Source: Paracentrotus lividus (Eukaryota > Echinodermata > Echinoidea > Camarodonta > Echinidae). From it: DNA of 64,000 nt. The DNA lies in assembly GCA_940671915.1 (NCBI GenBank), contig CALNVZ010003426.1:23377371-23441370 (forward strand). Direction: 5' to 3'. Of the stretch, positions 35,901-48,200 are shown in pieces. Below the pieces are notes generated by a model, which worked only from the letters and a program-made list of their open reading frames with translations, was not told the DNA's origin and did no database searches. Every line of letters starts with the position of its first letter. Within the stretch, counting starts at the first letter, position 1. The translations under genes were made by a program, and so were the position numbers.

Positions 35901-37904
35901 AAATGGTGGTTTTCTCAATTTTGAAATTTGTTTCCCACATGAACTGATTATAACTGTGCCGTGGAATCTACATACAGAATAGGATACAAAACTTGCATAG
36001 ACAACAAACATTTGTCTGCCGGATTAGAGGTTGTATCGCTAAAGAGTTAATGATGAATGATAGCGTTGACGGGGTGCAAGGCGGCTGTGTGATCGATATA
36101 TAAGTCTCCTCTTACGATAAGCAGGATAACTAATAATCTTCCATTGGATAATATTTTTCATTAAATATTGTGGTGTAACAGTGCCAATGGGCGTAGAAAC
36201 AATGTTTTGTAAAAAAATGAGCTGTGATAAATACAAAAGAACAACACTACAATGAGTGAACACATTACATTAAAACAAGCTAACTATCATTTTTTGTTTC
36301 ATTACTTCAGGTGGGGGGGGAAGGTGGGGGCGGGGTAGGCGGTCACAATGTAATAAAAAATTCACCTATTTTTACATCAGTTTCAGCGTATCTTTTGTGA
36401 GACTACACTTCTTGAGACAGTGAATAAACTTCTTAGGAATGATAAATATTGGATATATGTTTATGTGTAGTGTATTTTGTGATAATGTATGTCAGCGCAA
36501 GTTAGAGGAAGGCCAATGATACAGTTGAGAAACAGGAAGAATGTATCTTTTTGGTCTGTAATTACCCCATAAAACTTACAAACCTTTAGAAAATTGGGTA
36601 ATGAAAAATAAAAACATTGTGTAGCGATTTTATAGTTGGTCATTTTTTTCAAGGAATATAATTGGAAGCTACGTATGCGGTCATAGTTGACCTGAATTGA
36701 CTTTTTTGACCATTTGCATTAAAGCTGTATTTGCATATACACTTTGTAGGTGATATATGATTTGATCACATATAAATTATTATAGTATCTTTTAAACCTC
36801 TCTGACACCATAATGACTATAGTATCCTCGTTGACAGAAAATTACAAACATGGTCGAAAACCAGCTGAAAAATTCGCTCACATCGGGAGGAGACAAATAC
36901 AGCATTTTTGACCTCAATCTGCCCTTCTTATTCGAGGAAAGACCGGGATGGTGCGATTGAATGAAGAAGCTTTCAGGCGCTGGATCAGGGGGCGGAGGAA
37001 CGCGAGCGCCGCCCCCGTAGTGAACGTGCCCAGGAAAAATGGAAATGCATTCATATGTGCGAGGATACCTTTTATTTTTTCTGAGCACAAGACCGACCCG
37101 AGTACGGATTTGCAAATAAACAAAAAAAAAACAAAAAAGAATAAGAAAAAAAATTGGGAATATCCTCGGAGGATCATTATGGGATTATGTTCCTTATCTT
37201 TTTTATTCTTTTTACTATTTTTTCTCTTTTCCAATTTTCTTTTTCTGTGCCGGATTGAGCGAACTACACCCTAACGTTGACGAACGCCATTAGAAGCTCG
37301 CTCGAATCCTGTTCCCTATATGTAAATGATTATGGTGACATTTTTTGACGGCGAGGCCGAGAAAAAAGTCTAATTTGGCCGTTAGAGCTGATATGGCACC
37401 ATCTTCTTGGCATTGGTAGCAATTTCGGATGACAATAACCGATAACGAAGCGCGGCGATTTCATGTCACGGACGGGGGGGAGGGTGACGGAAAACACACT
37501 CGAAAGTGAAAAAATAATGCAACCTGAAGAATATTAATTGCATATTCGCACATTATGCAGAAATAATGAAAATTTGTTTTGCGAGCGCAACAGCGCGAGC
37601 CGAAAATTTTGCCTTATAATACACATTTTATTGTATTTTGACCTACATTTTAGCCATTTTATTTAGGCTTCACAAGCTAATCAATACATAAAATATGGTA
37701 GGTAAAAATCGATGGGGGAACGATCCCCAGACGAAAAATAATCGGGGGGGGGGGGACGTCCCCCGCCCCCCCGCGCAGCGCCGCCAAATGATACAATAGG
37801 TCTTTATAATGCTCATTCTATGTCAAAGATTTACGAAGATGTTACGCCTGCAGTATCCGTTTTCTGTAAAGTGGTTTATATTGAAAAAAAGAAAAAAAAC
37901 ATAT

Positions 37905-39300
37905 ATATATATAAGGGTACGATTGCAAAGTAAATCATGGGCCCCCTTAAGTCTCTTTGCCTAATTTGCATAAAATTACGAAATGAATTACACAAGTCTA
38001 ATACTTTGTTTAGGATGAATCACACTAACTACTGCTCTAATGACTTTTACTGTGAAGTAAAAACTAATTTATCGACCAAACCCTGTCTGCAATAGTCATT
38101 ATTGACGGTCATGTACCCAAGTGCCCATATGACCGCATTGTGCAGGATAAATATGGGCACATGAAGTTTAGATGTAATGTTTAGAAAAACTACACATGAT
38201 CTAACCATGTCTGAAATTAGGCTTAATAGTTTTGAATGGTTAAAATCCTGTAACAGTTTAAGAATACATCTTTTGAAAATTCATAAAGACCCTTGAAAGT
38301 AAATCCCTTGACTTATATTTTTTCATTGTTAGTATTTTTGTTATATTCATTTCTTTTTTAAAAGTAGGGTAACATGCAGGTAATATGGGCCCCTAAGCTC
38401 ATTTGCCTATTTTGCATTAAAATTACGAAATGATACAACAGTCTAGATCTTTGTGTATATGAATCAATAACTACTCGCTAACCCCCCGCTTAAACTTTTT
38501 ATTGGTGTGTTGAAAAACAATATCCACCATAAACCCCCCACTAAGACCAATATGGAGCTGTCTGCAAATTCAACATAGTTGACAGTCATACCAAAAGTGC
38601 CCATATTTACCTGCATAATTATGTGACAGTGCAGTAATATGGGCACAGTGAGTTTTTATAATGTATGTTTTAAAAACTAACATATGACTCTACCATGCGT
38701 CTAATTGCTTAAAATGTTGAATAATCGATCTAACTTTAAGATGACATTAATTTGAAATTATAGATAGAGTGACCCTTAAGTAATCCCTTTGACTATATAT
38801 ATTCATGTGTTATGCTATTTTGTATATGATTTCTTTTTTTAACAGGGTACTGCAGGTAATATGGGACTCCCCTAGAGTCTCAGTTTGCCTAATTTGCATA
38901 TAAATTCGAAATCGACACACAGTCTAAATCTCTTGTTTATAATGAATTCAACTGACTACTGCTCTAGATTACTTTTATTGTGAAGGAAAAACAAGTTATA
39001 CACCAAATACCCCCTGTCGTTGCATATTTTCATATGTTGACTAGCCATTACCGAAAAATGTGCTCGCATATTACCGAGCTCGTGCATGTGCAGGTAATAT
39101 ATGGGCATCAATGTATTAAATGTATGTTTTATAAACACAATGACTCTAAACATCAATCGTTCCTGGAATGTTGCCTAAAGATGTTAAACAATCATTAAAC
39201 TTTTACAGATATAATTTGAAATTATAAGACGCCTTTAGTAATATCCTTTGACATTGAATATTTTCATTGTTATGTTATTTGGTATACTTTATTTCTTTTT
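37905..39300. repeat. Three tandem units of about 470 bp with an internal palindrome
   Basis: Units share GCCTAATTTGCATA, a middle palindrome around GTGCCCATATTACCTGCA, and a TTCTTTTTTAA end. Palindrome centres lie near 38140, 38620 and 39085. The block is the inverted counterpart of 54480-55735. Confidence 0.8.
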
Positions 39301-39359
39301 TAAATATTATTTTAAATATATGTTTGCATTATACTCAAGTCAATATATGCCCTACAATA

Positions 39360-39860
39360 AGTTATTTGATGTTAATTATATACTGTGAATATGTCCATCA
39401 AAAAATCGTAGCAAGAAAAGATTGATGCCTCATCCCCTAATACTAAGTAGAACCAAGAATCATTTCTCGCCATTTTGGAGTCCCAATGTAACCTGCACTA
39501 ATGTTGCTAGGGCCAGATTCATAGTGTCCGGCATCATAGCATTCCAATGCAGCATTGCATTCCCTTCACTAAAACAAATTCGACAGCTGTAGCCACGCTA
39601 GTATATGATCAAAAAACTAGTAGCTTACGTGATATATCACAAAACAAATGTGAGGTAATCCCCCTCAACATGACATCATGCCTTTCAACGACATCACAAT
39701 GTCTGTGAAATATTCTAATTTTACCAAGGGCAACCAGGGTAAAAAATAATGCCAGTATAAAGCTTTTACCGCCATACCTGAGATTGTCGTTTTCAGGGCA
39801 ATTTTCTCAGAGAAATTTTCGGCATCAGATGCTCTCACTGACAAATATGAATTTTTTCGT
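39360..39860 (+). repeat. Direct repeat A flanking the retroelement
   Basis: GATGCCTCATCCCC, AGAATCATTTC, CCATTTTGG, then later TTTTCAGGGCAATTTTCTCA and CATCAG match, in the same order and orientation, the diverged block at 44690-45240. A reverse copy of most of it lies at about 54170-54480. Confidence 0.6.
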
Positions 39861-40599
39861 AATATTACTACAGATAAATCAATCAACACGCACCACTTGG
39901 CAGAAGCCATTGTCCTTTACGAAGCAGCTGCAATACCTCAGTCGAGGTCCTGCCCTGCCCAGCCATGTTCGGAACCCTTTATATCTCGATATGAGTACTG
40001 TGGACAGGAGGCGGCCATGCAACATCCGGATAGATGCCACCCTTCAGGCTGTTCTTCTTGGTAAATCTGGCTTTGTATCCTGTTCCAAATCCACGGCTTG
40101 AGGACCTTTGGGTAGCCCGTCTTGCGTCAGATCCCCATCACCCGTATTCTTTCTGTTGGTGTACTCCCATCCTCGAGAGGAACGTAGAGTAAGAAGACTT
40201 TGTCGCATAATAAACGCTCACACTACAACCTTCCTGCACCATAGGGGGCGGTACGTATTGATCCTTTTCCAGGCCCCTCTCCTTGCATTACTGAGATAAG
40301 TCCGCCCGATAAATGAATTGGATGATCTTTGTATTCTATCGGCTAGATATCTCTATACTTCTCCGCTCCAGCCAATGGGGAGATCTATGACGTTGTCCAA
40401 TATCGTCAGAGAAAACACCGACTTGGAACTGCTTTAGATTACCAGACTATTTCCAAATTCTGGTCGCAGTTGGTATAATTTCGACATCTCACGGGGAAAC
40501 GGTCATACTGCTCAGAATCAGGTCTGAAGACTCAAACTGGCATCTCTATGCTAGATCGTTAGAGTCCCAGTGAGTCTGCTTGTGTGGGGTCTGCTTTTC

Positions 40600-42070
40600 T
40601 GTTGGTATTCCATGTATTACCGTTCCAGCCTTACACGAAGCGGACATCACTGGAACGTTTTGGTGATTTTGTCATAATTAGATTTTGTCTACAGCAACGA
40701 TAAGATCCTAGCAGTCTTACAGCGTTACTTGGACTTCTAGACAGGCACTTTCGACAGATCGTCGTTGTGTCTCCATGTATATTAAGTCCTTGCTATACTC
40801 CAGAGAGACCTTGACAATGGTTGACTAGAATGTCCTGAGGATGACAAGCCCTTTTTTCCCCCAACATTTGTGGGTAGTCTCTCTCATTCTCGGTTTTCGG
40901 CCCACATTCTTCAGGTTGTGTGGAAAGGAAGTATATGTCAAATGAACCCGGTTTTGCTCGGTAGCAGAAAACTTGAAGTCGTGGCCTGTTTTTCATCTTA
41001 CAATGACGTTAATCCTCCAAAGAGACAAAAGGACCAGTTGGTTCGTATACGTCACTCCCATGCGAACACCCAAAGGCTCCCTGCTGCACTGCAGGCCGCA
41101 TAATAGCTGGCTTTAACTAATACGAATGTTCCTACCCTTCCTTCGCAGACCGTATTTAGATTTTCATGCCGAAACCGATCACTTCCGAACTCTCAATTCT
41201 TATGCGCCGCTTGAAGAAGGTACTCTGTGAGGGTTGGGATTCAGTAGGCCTAGCACCTTGCTTCTGAGTTTTTTAGGTGTGTTGGCGGTAGGGACCCAAC
41301 CATTTATCTTTGTGCCATACAGCCGAGAGATTCCCATGCCTCTTACTTTCTGCTACGGCATGAGATTCCACTTCCGTGACCTGTGCGGAAATATCATTGG
41401 CGAGACAAGGTGTCGCCCGCTGAGAACAAAATGGTCCACCGGTGTGGACAGTCCTCAGTGTCGAGACACGATGTGACCCTTCTTCCACCTTAAAACTTCC
41501 TCTTCGTAAAGTCAACGACGTTAGTGGGTAGCTTCAGCTTTGTGGAAATTGGCCGGTATGATAATGCTTATGATTCGTAATGTTCATGAGGAAAGCGGAG
41601 TGTTCATCTTGCTTAATAACAGTTAAGCGGTGTTAATTGGCCAGAAGCCACTTCCCGAACGGGTTGACACAGATATTAGAGCTCTGCTCCCATCCTCCAA
41701 CTTGTCAATTTGCAATGAAAGGAGCGACGGGGTTCGAATTCTTAACATGTCAATGTTATTCAACGACATTCCGTCATTGCCATTTTTCGTACAACATCAG
41801 AGGCCACATGATCCTTGGGAAAGAACCATGAACTTTAGGTCACTCAATACGCTTCAGCTTTAATTGTGGGAGGGTAGCACTACTGGTCGATACCTTTAGG
41901 CCATCCTTCTCACCAATATGCGTTCGGTGTGATGCATTCTCGAATTATCTGGTTCTTGTCGTATTAACTTCCTTAGTTGTAGAACGTGCTAATACAAGCG
42001 GACACACGCTTGCTTAAACAGGGGCATCTGAATCCGACTGGAATGGCGCATTCAGACCGCCTACTTCTGT
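40600..42070 (+). pseudogene. Broken DIRS-like reverse transcriptase/RNase H
   Basis: The fragments lie on one strand in the order expected for a retroelement. VFHVLPFQPYTK at about 40608 resembles the LPFGL...FTK block of reverse transcriptase. A YLD near 40725 or an LDN near 40812 could be the remnant catalytic turn. NPVLLGSRKLE, then PPKRQKDQLVR and QRLPAALQAA (40940-41103), resemble the post-catalytic region of DIRS-type enzymes. WERTMNFRSLNTLQL (41817-41861), then ERANTSGHTLA and HLNPTGM (41981-42045), resemble the end of RNase H followed by the LNPTEW motif. Frameshifts are so frequent that no protein can be read through. A tyrosine recombinase was not identified in the 2.5 kb downstream. 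Confidence 0.42.
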
Positions 42071-44640
42071 AGCGTGTTACCTGTCGTCGACCATCGCCCT
42101 GTCCTTTGTTCTAAGCATGGGTCAAGTTCCGCTTCGCAGATTCTTTGGTTTGCAACTTTCATTCTGCATACCATGCTAATCAATTGTGGTGCCAGGTCCG
42201 CTCAACGAGCCTTCTCGTTGATATTGTTGTAACATGGATTGAAGAAGGGTTAAAGAAGTCATGCCATATGAGAGAGCCCTCGGTTGATTTGGTGGCTAGC
42301 TCGAGCCCAGTTCATAATCTCGATAAACTGATATCTAGTCAACTGGAAACAGGCAGCTCTACGTTATAACTTCTATTTTGCCCCTATATTAATAAGAGGA
42401 CAAATAGAATTGGGGTGAAAATGGCACACCATCCATCAGGAATGCCTAATCTCTTTGTCGAGGGGGCTGGTAAGGCTGTTGTACAACGTTGCTCCTATAT
42501 GGTGGAAAACCTCATCTCCGCGAAATGCTCTGAGCAGGTAAGCACTTACAGAAATTCATCACAATAATTCAGTCATTTGTCCGGATGTTAGAAAGAAGTC
42601 CAGTGTAAACCGATATCATCGAGTGGGGAGTCATGAGCCGTACCGCGGTTTGGCTAAGGTCTATGCCATTAATAGACTTGATAAGGGGTCCATTCTTACC
42701 TCTCTCTTATGCCTCTTTGGAATTGTGTGCCATAGTGATTCAGTTGCAGAAAGGCCGACACAGCCAGAAAATCTGGCAAATTGACCTGAGCCTTCTGAAA
42801 CAGCTGTGTCCGATTGAAAATCCATATGATCACGAGCAGCGTACTTGGATAGAGCGCCCTAGGCATAGGATTTCCATCAATGATTAACTTTCGTCGATAT
42901 TAAGGAGATGATATTGGATCGGAATGTTTCTGATTCTCCCGTCAGCATTCTTTCCTTTTAGGTATGTAGCACACCTTCTAGCCTTTGTACTCACTACCTT
43001 GGGGCCGGACACACTACATTTGTTTCGCCATAAAAAGCACCGGCTCGAACAGTCTCTATAGACAGGCCTCCTCATACCCTGGTACATGTATACTATGAAG
43101 ACTGTTTAATGGCAACCAACTGGGGAACCTTGAATGGAGAATGAGCCAGCCGGCTAGCCTTCTTGACGAACAATCTTTCAACAACTCGGAATAGGCGTGG
43201 GAGGCGTGGTTGTAGTCAAAGGTTTTTACGCCTTGGAGAAGTTGGCACGAACCAAGGCATTTCCAATTGGAGGGCACACGGGTAGGTTTCTCATCGGGTT
43301 TGTCAAGAGTAGTCGTGTTCTCAGGTGGTTTTGGTAGCTCCGTCTCTAACCGTAGGCGGCTTCAGCTTCCGCAACAGAATTCACAGGTTGAAAAGGGCCC
43401 TTTTTGTGAAAGGCAAAGGGCGATAAAGGGAATTCTTCATAGAACTTCGTAATGCTTAGGCTCCCGCCTTGTCCTTTCCTTCTAAGTCTCTCTGCTTATG
43501 ACAGGGCTTTCAACCTCTTTCTCTCCGCTCTATATACTCTCTGAGGTCTAACTAGGAAGGCCTTCATTTTCAATAGACCATCTTTCCGTCTCTCTCTTAA
43601 CGCTCCTTCCAGGCAGACCTGGCTGGTAAGGCTCTTGATACTCTTTGCGTATATATCATTGGATTTCAACCTGCTGTCACTCGTCTGCTCAGACACTCGG
43701 ACTTAGTCTGCCCTGCGGCTTATAGTGGACATATTTCGGCGAAGACATGAAATGCCAAAGTTATACGAAGAGCTCATCGACCCACTAGATTACATACTAT
43801 TCATTCCAATTCATGGAAAAGATAGTTTCTCTTCAGCACTTCCCTTACATGACGGACCTTAGCAACGATTTGTCTAGAGCCTTGCTCATCCATGCCTCGA
43901 AATTCTAAACCACACTTTCTCTTATGTTTTGGTTGAGTTTAGGAAGCCCACTTTCCACCTTAAGGTACGTTTGCTTACCTTCAAAAATGCTACCTTGGTT
44001 GTGGGATGTAGCGGTGTCGCGAAATCGGGTGACACAAAAGTTGTGTCATCTACCTGGACATCGAGTGGTTGACCATCGAACCTGTCTCGATTACGTGGTA
44101 TTACTATCAGATCTCGTGAAACTCATGAATAATCAACTGAGATGTCATACGTATTCCATGGCGCCCCATGTGAATCATCACGCGGTTGGCTTCATGCTGT
44201 AATTCGAAATGTAGTATTTCCCCACTGCTCACATCCTCTAGCTGCTGGGTATGTCACTCCCCTCTGAGCAGGCCATACCTTTTGCCTGGTGATTTCTTAG
44301 AATGCCCTTTTTGGTGGTGTTGAAAGTCTATTGCACAGGTACAGCATTTGTAGAGCGCAGGACTACCGAACCCGTTGGACAGCATAACCTTGTACATACT
44401 TGAATGATAGATACACCACACTGGATTACATCATCGTAGTCCGTGGGTAGCGAAGCCCTAGTCGAAACAGACATGATTATGGGGCTCTCGCATCGGTCCA
44501 ACGGACTCGGTTTTCACACTGGTCGATACTGTCACGATTCATGCGTTTGGCTTCAGGTGCCCCCATATTATCCTGCCTGCGCCCTCACCTATAAAGCTCA
44601 ACAAGTTAAGCATGTCCCTAACTAGACAATTCTTAAAATA
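42071..44640. other. Downstream part of the retroelement, unresolved
   Basis: Short frame-broken ORFs on both strands. A tyrosine recombinase would be expected here for a DIRS-type element. A phrase near 43960-44030 (RLLTFKNATLVV across frames) is only weakly suggestive. Confidence 0.3.
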
Positions 44641-44689
44641 TCATTTTCAATTTTAAACCAGTCAATACAGGCCGTACAATGAGCGCTAC

Positions 44690-45240
44690 AAGGTTATTTT
44701 ATATTAGTAATATGCTGTGGAATATAGCCCAGAAAAATGTAAGAAAAGCAGAATTGATGTCTCATTTCCCAAAGTTAAGTATTTCATGAATCATTTCCCG
44801 TGCCATTTTGGTGTCCCATTACCTGACATAATGTTGGATGTGTGCAGGCAAGCGGTCATATGCCAGACTGAGTATTGCATACATCGCTGTCACTAAAACA
44901 CAATTTAGACCGTTAACATTGTACAACGTTAGTCAATACAAAGTGAAAACTATCATAGCTTACTAGATTCGTCTACCAATAGCGAGAGTTGAGGTGAGCT
45001 ACGCCCCGCTCAAACACTCTGTCACTAAACATCAACATTCTGACATTCGTCGTTGATTGGTGAAATAAAATTTTACAGATCCAGGCGGGTAAAAAAAATG
45101 GCCGGCTGGCAGTAAGTTTTACTCTTACCGTATTGAGGTATGTGTGTTGGGATTGGGGTTTGGTTGGGTTTTCAGCAATTTTCTCAGAAGAAATTTCGGT
45201 CATCAGGAATGCTTCGCTGCGGCTCAGCTCTGACAATACA
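44690..45240 (+). repeat. Direct repeat B flanking the retroelement
   Basis: GATGTCTCATTTCCC, GAATCATTTCCCG, CCATTTTGGTGTCCC, then CAGCAATTTTCTCAGAAGAAA and CATCAGGAATGC parallel 39360-39860 in order. Together they resemble terminal or split direct repeats around a 5-kb interior. Confidence 0.55.
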
Positions 45241-48200
45241 GACGCTAGGAAGATGGGAAATTATTGTACTGAACAAGGCAGTTACCCGTTTAACAGTCGA
45301 GCGACCATAACTGTAGGCCGTCAAATTTGATAGATGAAATACACGATATATTATTTCGTAACAGTTCTATGACACAACATTATGGTTGCTGCACACCGGT
45401 CACTACAGTCGAGGGTCGGACGGTCCAATTGATCCGATTCTGATTTGGTTCCAAAGGGTGTGTTGGCCAAGCCATATTACTATGTAGTCGGCTCCATATT
45501 ACCTGCATGTACCTTTCCCGGTATAATCATAATGCCAGAATTTGCCAGGACTACCAACTTGGTATAATCAAATAAAATTTGAGTGTGAGCCACAGAGCCG
45601 ATGTACGGTTGTTCTACGATCGCAGATGGATATTCTAATTTTGGATTTTTTTTTTCAGGATCTCATCTGTCAAATTCTATGCGCCCGTTCTGTTACGAAG
45701 TTCGTGTTTACGAGTTGTACGGCAGATTCGGGATTCAATAAGGAGATCGGAACCTGAATATGCACTCGGTAGAAGAAAGAAACTCCCACGAGCACGAAAA
45801 AAAAACCTCCCATATACGTGTCAACAACAGTTCCGTACGAGCTGGAAGTTTTTCGTGCACAAAAACTTGAAATGCACAAAAAAACCGGGGAAATCCATTG
45901 AATATCGACGCATACAATGACCTGTTTGTAGCCCCGCTTTATTCCTTTGACTGCCGAGTGTTGTGCATTGTCGGCTTATGTCATGAGGTGTGCATTTTTA
46001 ACTATCCGGACGGTCCTAAGATTTCATCCTACAATTCAGTTACACTGGGATGCGGAACATTATAACTTAGGGAGGTGGAAAGGGAGTTTTATGTACTTGA
46101 ATTTAAATTCTCGCGCTATACATGGCCTCATCAGCGAATTTTCTTTCACAAATGTGAAAGTGTCCATCTTTGGGCCAAAAGATAAGCAGTGAAACGTTGA
46201 ATTTGATATTCCGATATCCACGACTAATGCATAGCGCTATATATACGTAGGATGATGCATCCGCGCACCAATCTTTTTCCTTATTGACTTAATATTGATG
46301 TTTGTTTTTTTCTTCTTTCTTTTTTTTCCTTATTTGGGATGGGCAAAAAGTTGTAATAATAGGGGTACAGGGGAATGGTAACTTTTTCCACTATTATAAA
46401 TACTTCAAGCCTCTTTACAAGTACCCAACAAAACAATAAAACGTCAATCGTCATCTAAACAATACTCACTCGGTCGTCCGTCCTTCTGCTTTAGTACGAT
46501 CCTTACATGAAGCTCTATCAAGTGATAATTATATAATAATAATGGACCTTTTGAACAGACATGGTTGGATTTTGTTTCTATTCTTGACGTGTTTGTGTAG
46601 TTATTTTTTTGGGTACAGCTGTTGTATGTAGTATAGCTCAGCTATATTTTGATTGAGAGCTCGGGAAAATTCTTTTATTGTGATGAAAAAAGTAATAAGA
46701 CATGCATAACAATTATCAAAGCACGGATTATCTTTTCTTAAAATAAAGCTTAGGCGGTTACAGTTATGAGCTGACATAGCACAACTGACTAACGGACAAA
46801 GGTTTCAGATCTCAGCGCTGATCAGGTGGCATGGAAACCAATGCCTGAATGAACTACGCTCGTATAGTATTTTGAATCCAATTGCATAACCTAGTTGTTG
46901 CATCCTGACAAACAACGTTTCTTGTCTCACATAGCACACACTAATATATTGCATAAGAAAGGAAATCGAGTGAGGTAACCTATTTGTTATTTTTCAAGTG
47001 CCATTAATATCAATTCAGTAGTCTTGAAAGTAAAAAAACATTCAGTTTACATTCTCAGAATTGAAAATGATAATAGGGTTTTTCCTCCTCTGTAGAAATT
47101 ATATGCGTATAAGGTGGTAATCTGACCGTCGCGAGATGCATCTGAGACTCGACCACTGCGGAGGACGTGTATTAAGATGATTCTCTCCGATATATTGTCT
47201 TATGTATAACCTATCAGAGAAGTCTCTGCACCCGACAAGAAAACAACAACAAGATACAGATTCGCTGTCGTACTGTCGTTAAGCATGTTCTACAGTTTTT
47301 CTCCGTCGAGCTACGAATGAGATAGCGCGGAGATCATATAGAGCACCGTCTGTGCGACTGAATTCCACTTTTAGATCTTTCTCTCCGCGACAAAAGAAAC
47401 AAACCGTATCAAAACCCGTCCCAAATCAGATTTCAATGGCAAATACCTGAGATAGTCCAACCGATGCAACGGGGTATTTGTCACTTGTCCCCCAGATGGT
47501 CCCCAGATGCCGCTATCGGCGAACCCTGCGGATACTCCAGGGGCCCCGTAACGTACATAAAGTGCGATACAATTGGCCATTTTGAACACAACTACTAGTG
47601 ATTGGTTGCTCGGTTCAGTTAATCTTGGGAACCCCAAAAGCGTGTGCTACAGAATACAATTCGATTGGCTATTTGCCTCATTTTGCGATTGATTGCATTA
47701 ACTTTGTGTTACGGCTGGGGATATCCCATCAGGACGTCTCCGATTATAAATAATATATTTTTTCTGTCGCGAGCAAGATCGCGGCGTCTCGGATCCTGGG
47801 GACAGAACGGGGGTGGGATGGATGGATAACGTGTCGGGGGGTAGGATCAGGCGTGTGTACCCTCCCTATCCTTCGGAGATGTTTTTTAAGTAGGGGGGAT
47901 CCGTCCCCTGAAAATGTCAGCGAATTTTAAAAAAGGAGACAATTAGTTGATCCTGTATTGGTAGTCGATCTAAGACCGTTGTGAGAATGCTAAATAAAGA
48001 GATCGTATATGAGTGAGAAGTCTATGCAAAATAGTAGTTAACGTTGCTACAAAGTGTTATTTTCATAAGAAGGCAAAATTACCATGCGCTGCGATTGCTT
48101 CAGCGCTCGCTAATCTCTTTCATTAGTTTTTCCTAGATAAGTTGTATGTATTTTTTTTTTTACTTTGGGTTGTTTCTGTCCCCGTCCCAACACACTCATC

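Larger units (their letters stand above)
27878..39780. repeat. Left arm of a giant inverted repeat
   Basis: This block reappears as reverse complement at about 54170-64000. Corresponding points: 27880 with 63998, 29084-29729 with 62820-62187, the 38-bp minisatellite (31890-32935) with 60352-59516, the GT tract near 34630-34700 with the CA tract near 58200-58140, 36310 with 56985, and 39420 with about 54460. Up to about 30.2 kb the arms are nearly equal in length. Beyond that the left arm is roughly 25% longer through many small insertions. No intact genes were found. Confidence 0.85.

Noticed and set aside
36792-37274. Overlapping 106-108-codon ORFs on both strands
   Set aside because: They lie in a non-coding repeat segment with A/T runs. 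The right-arm copy (56230-56620) does not conserve the frames, and no domain is recognisable.
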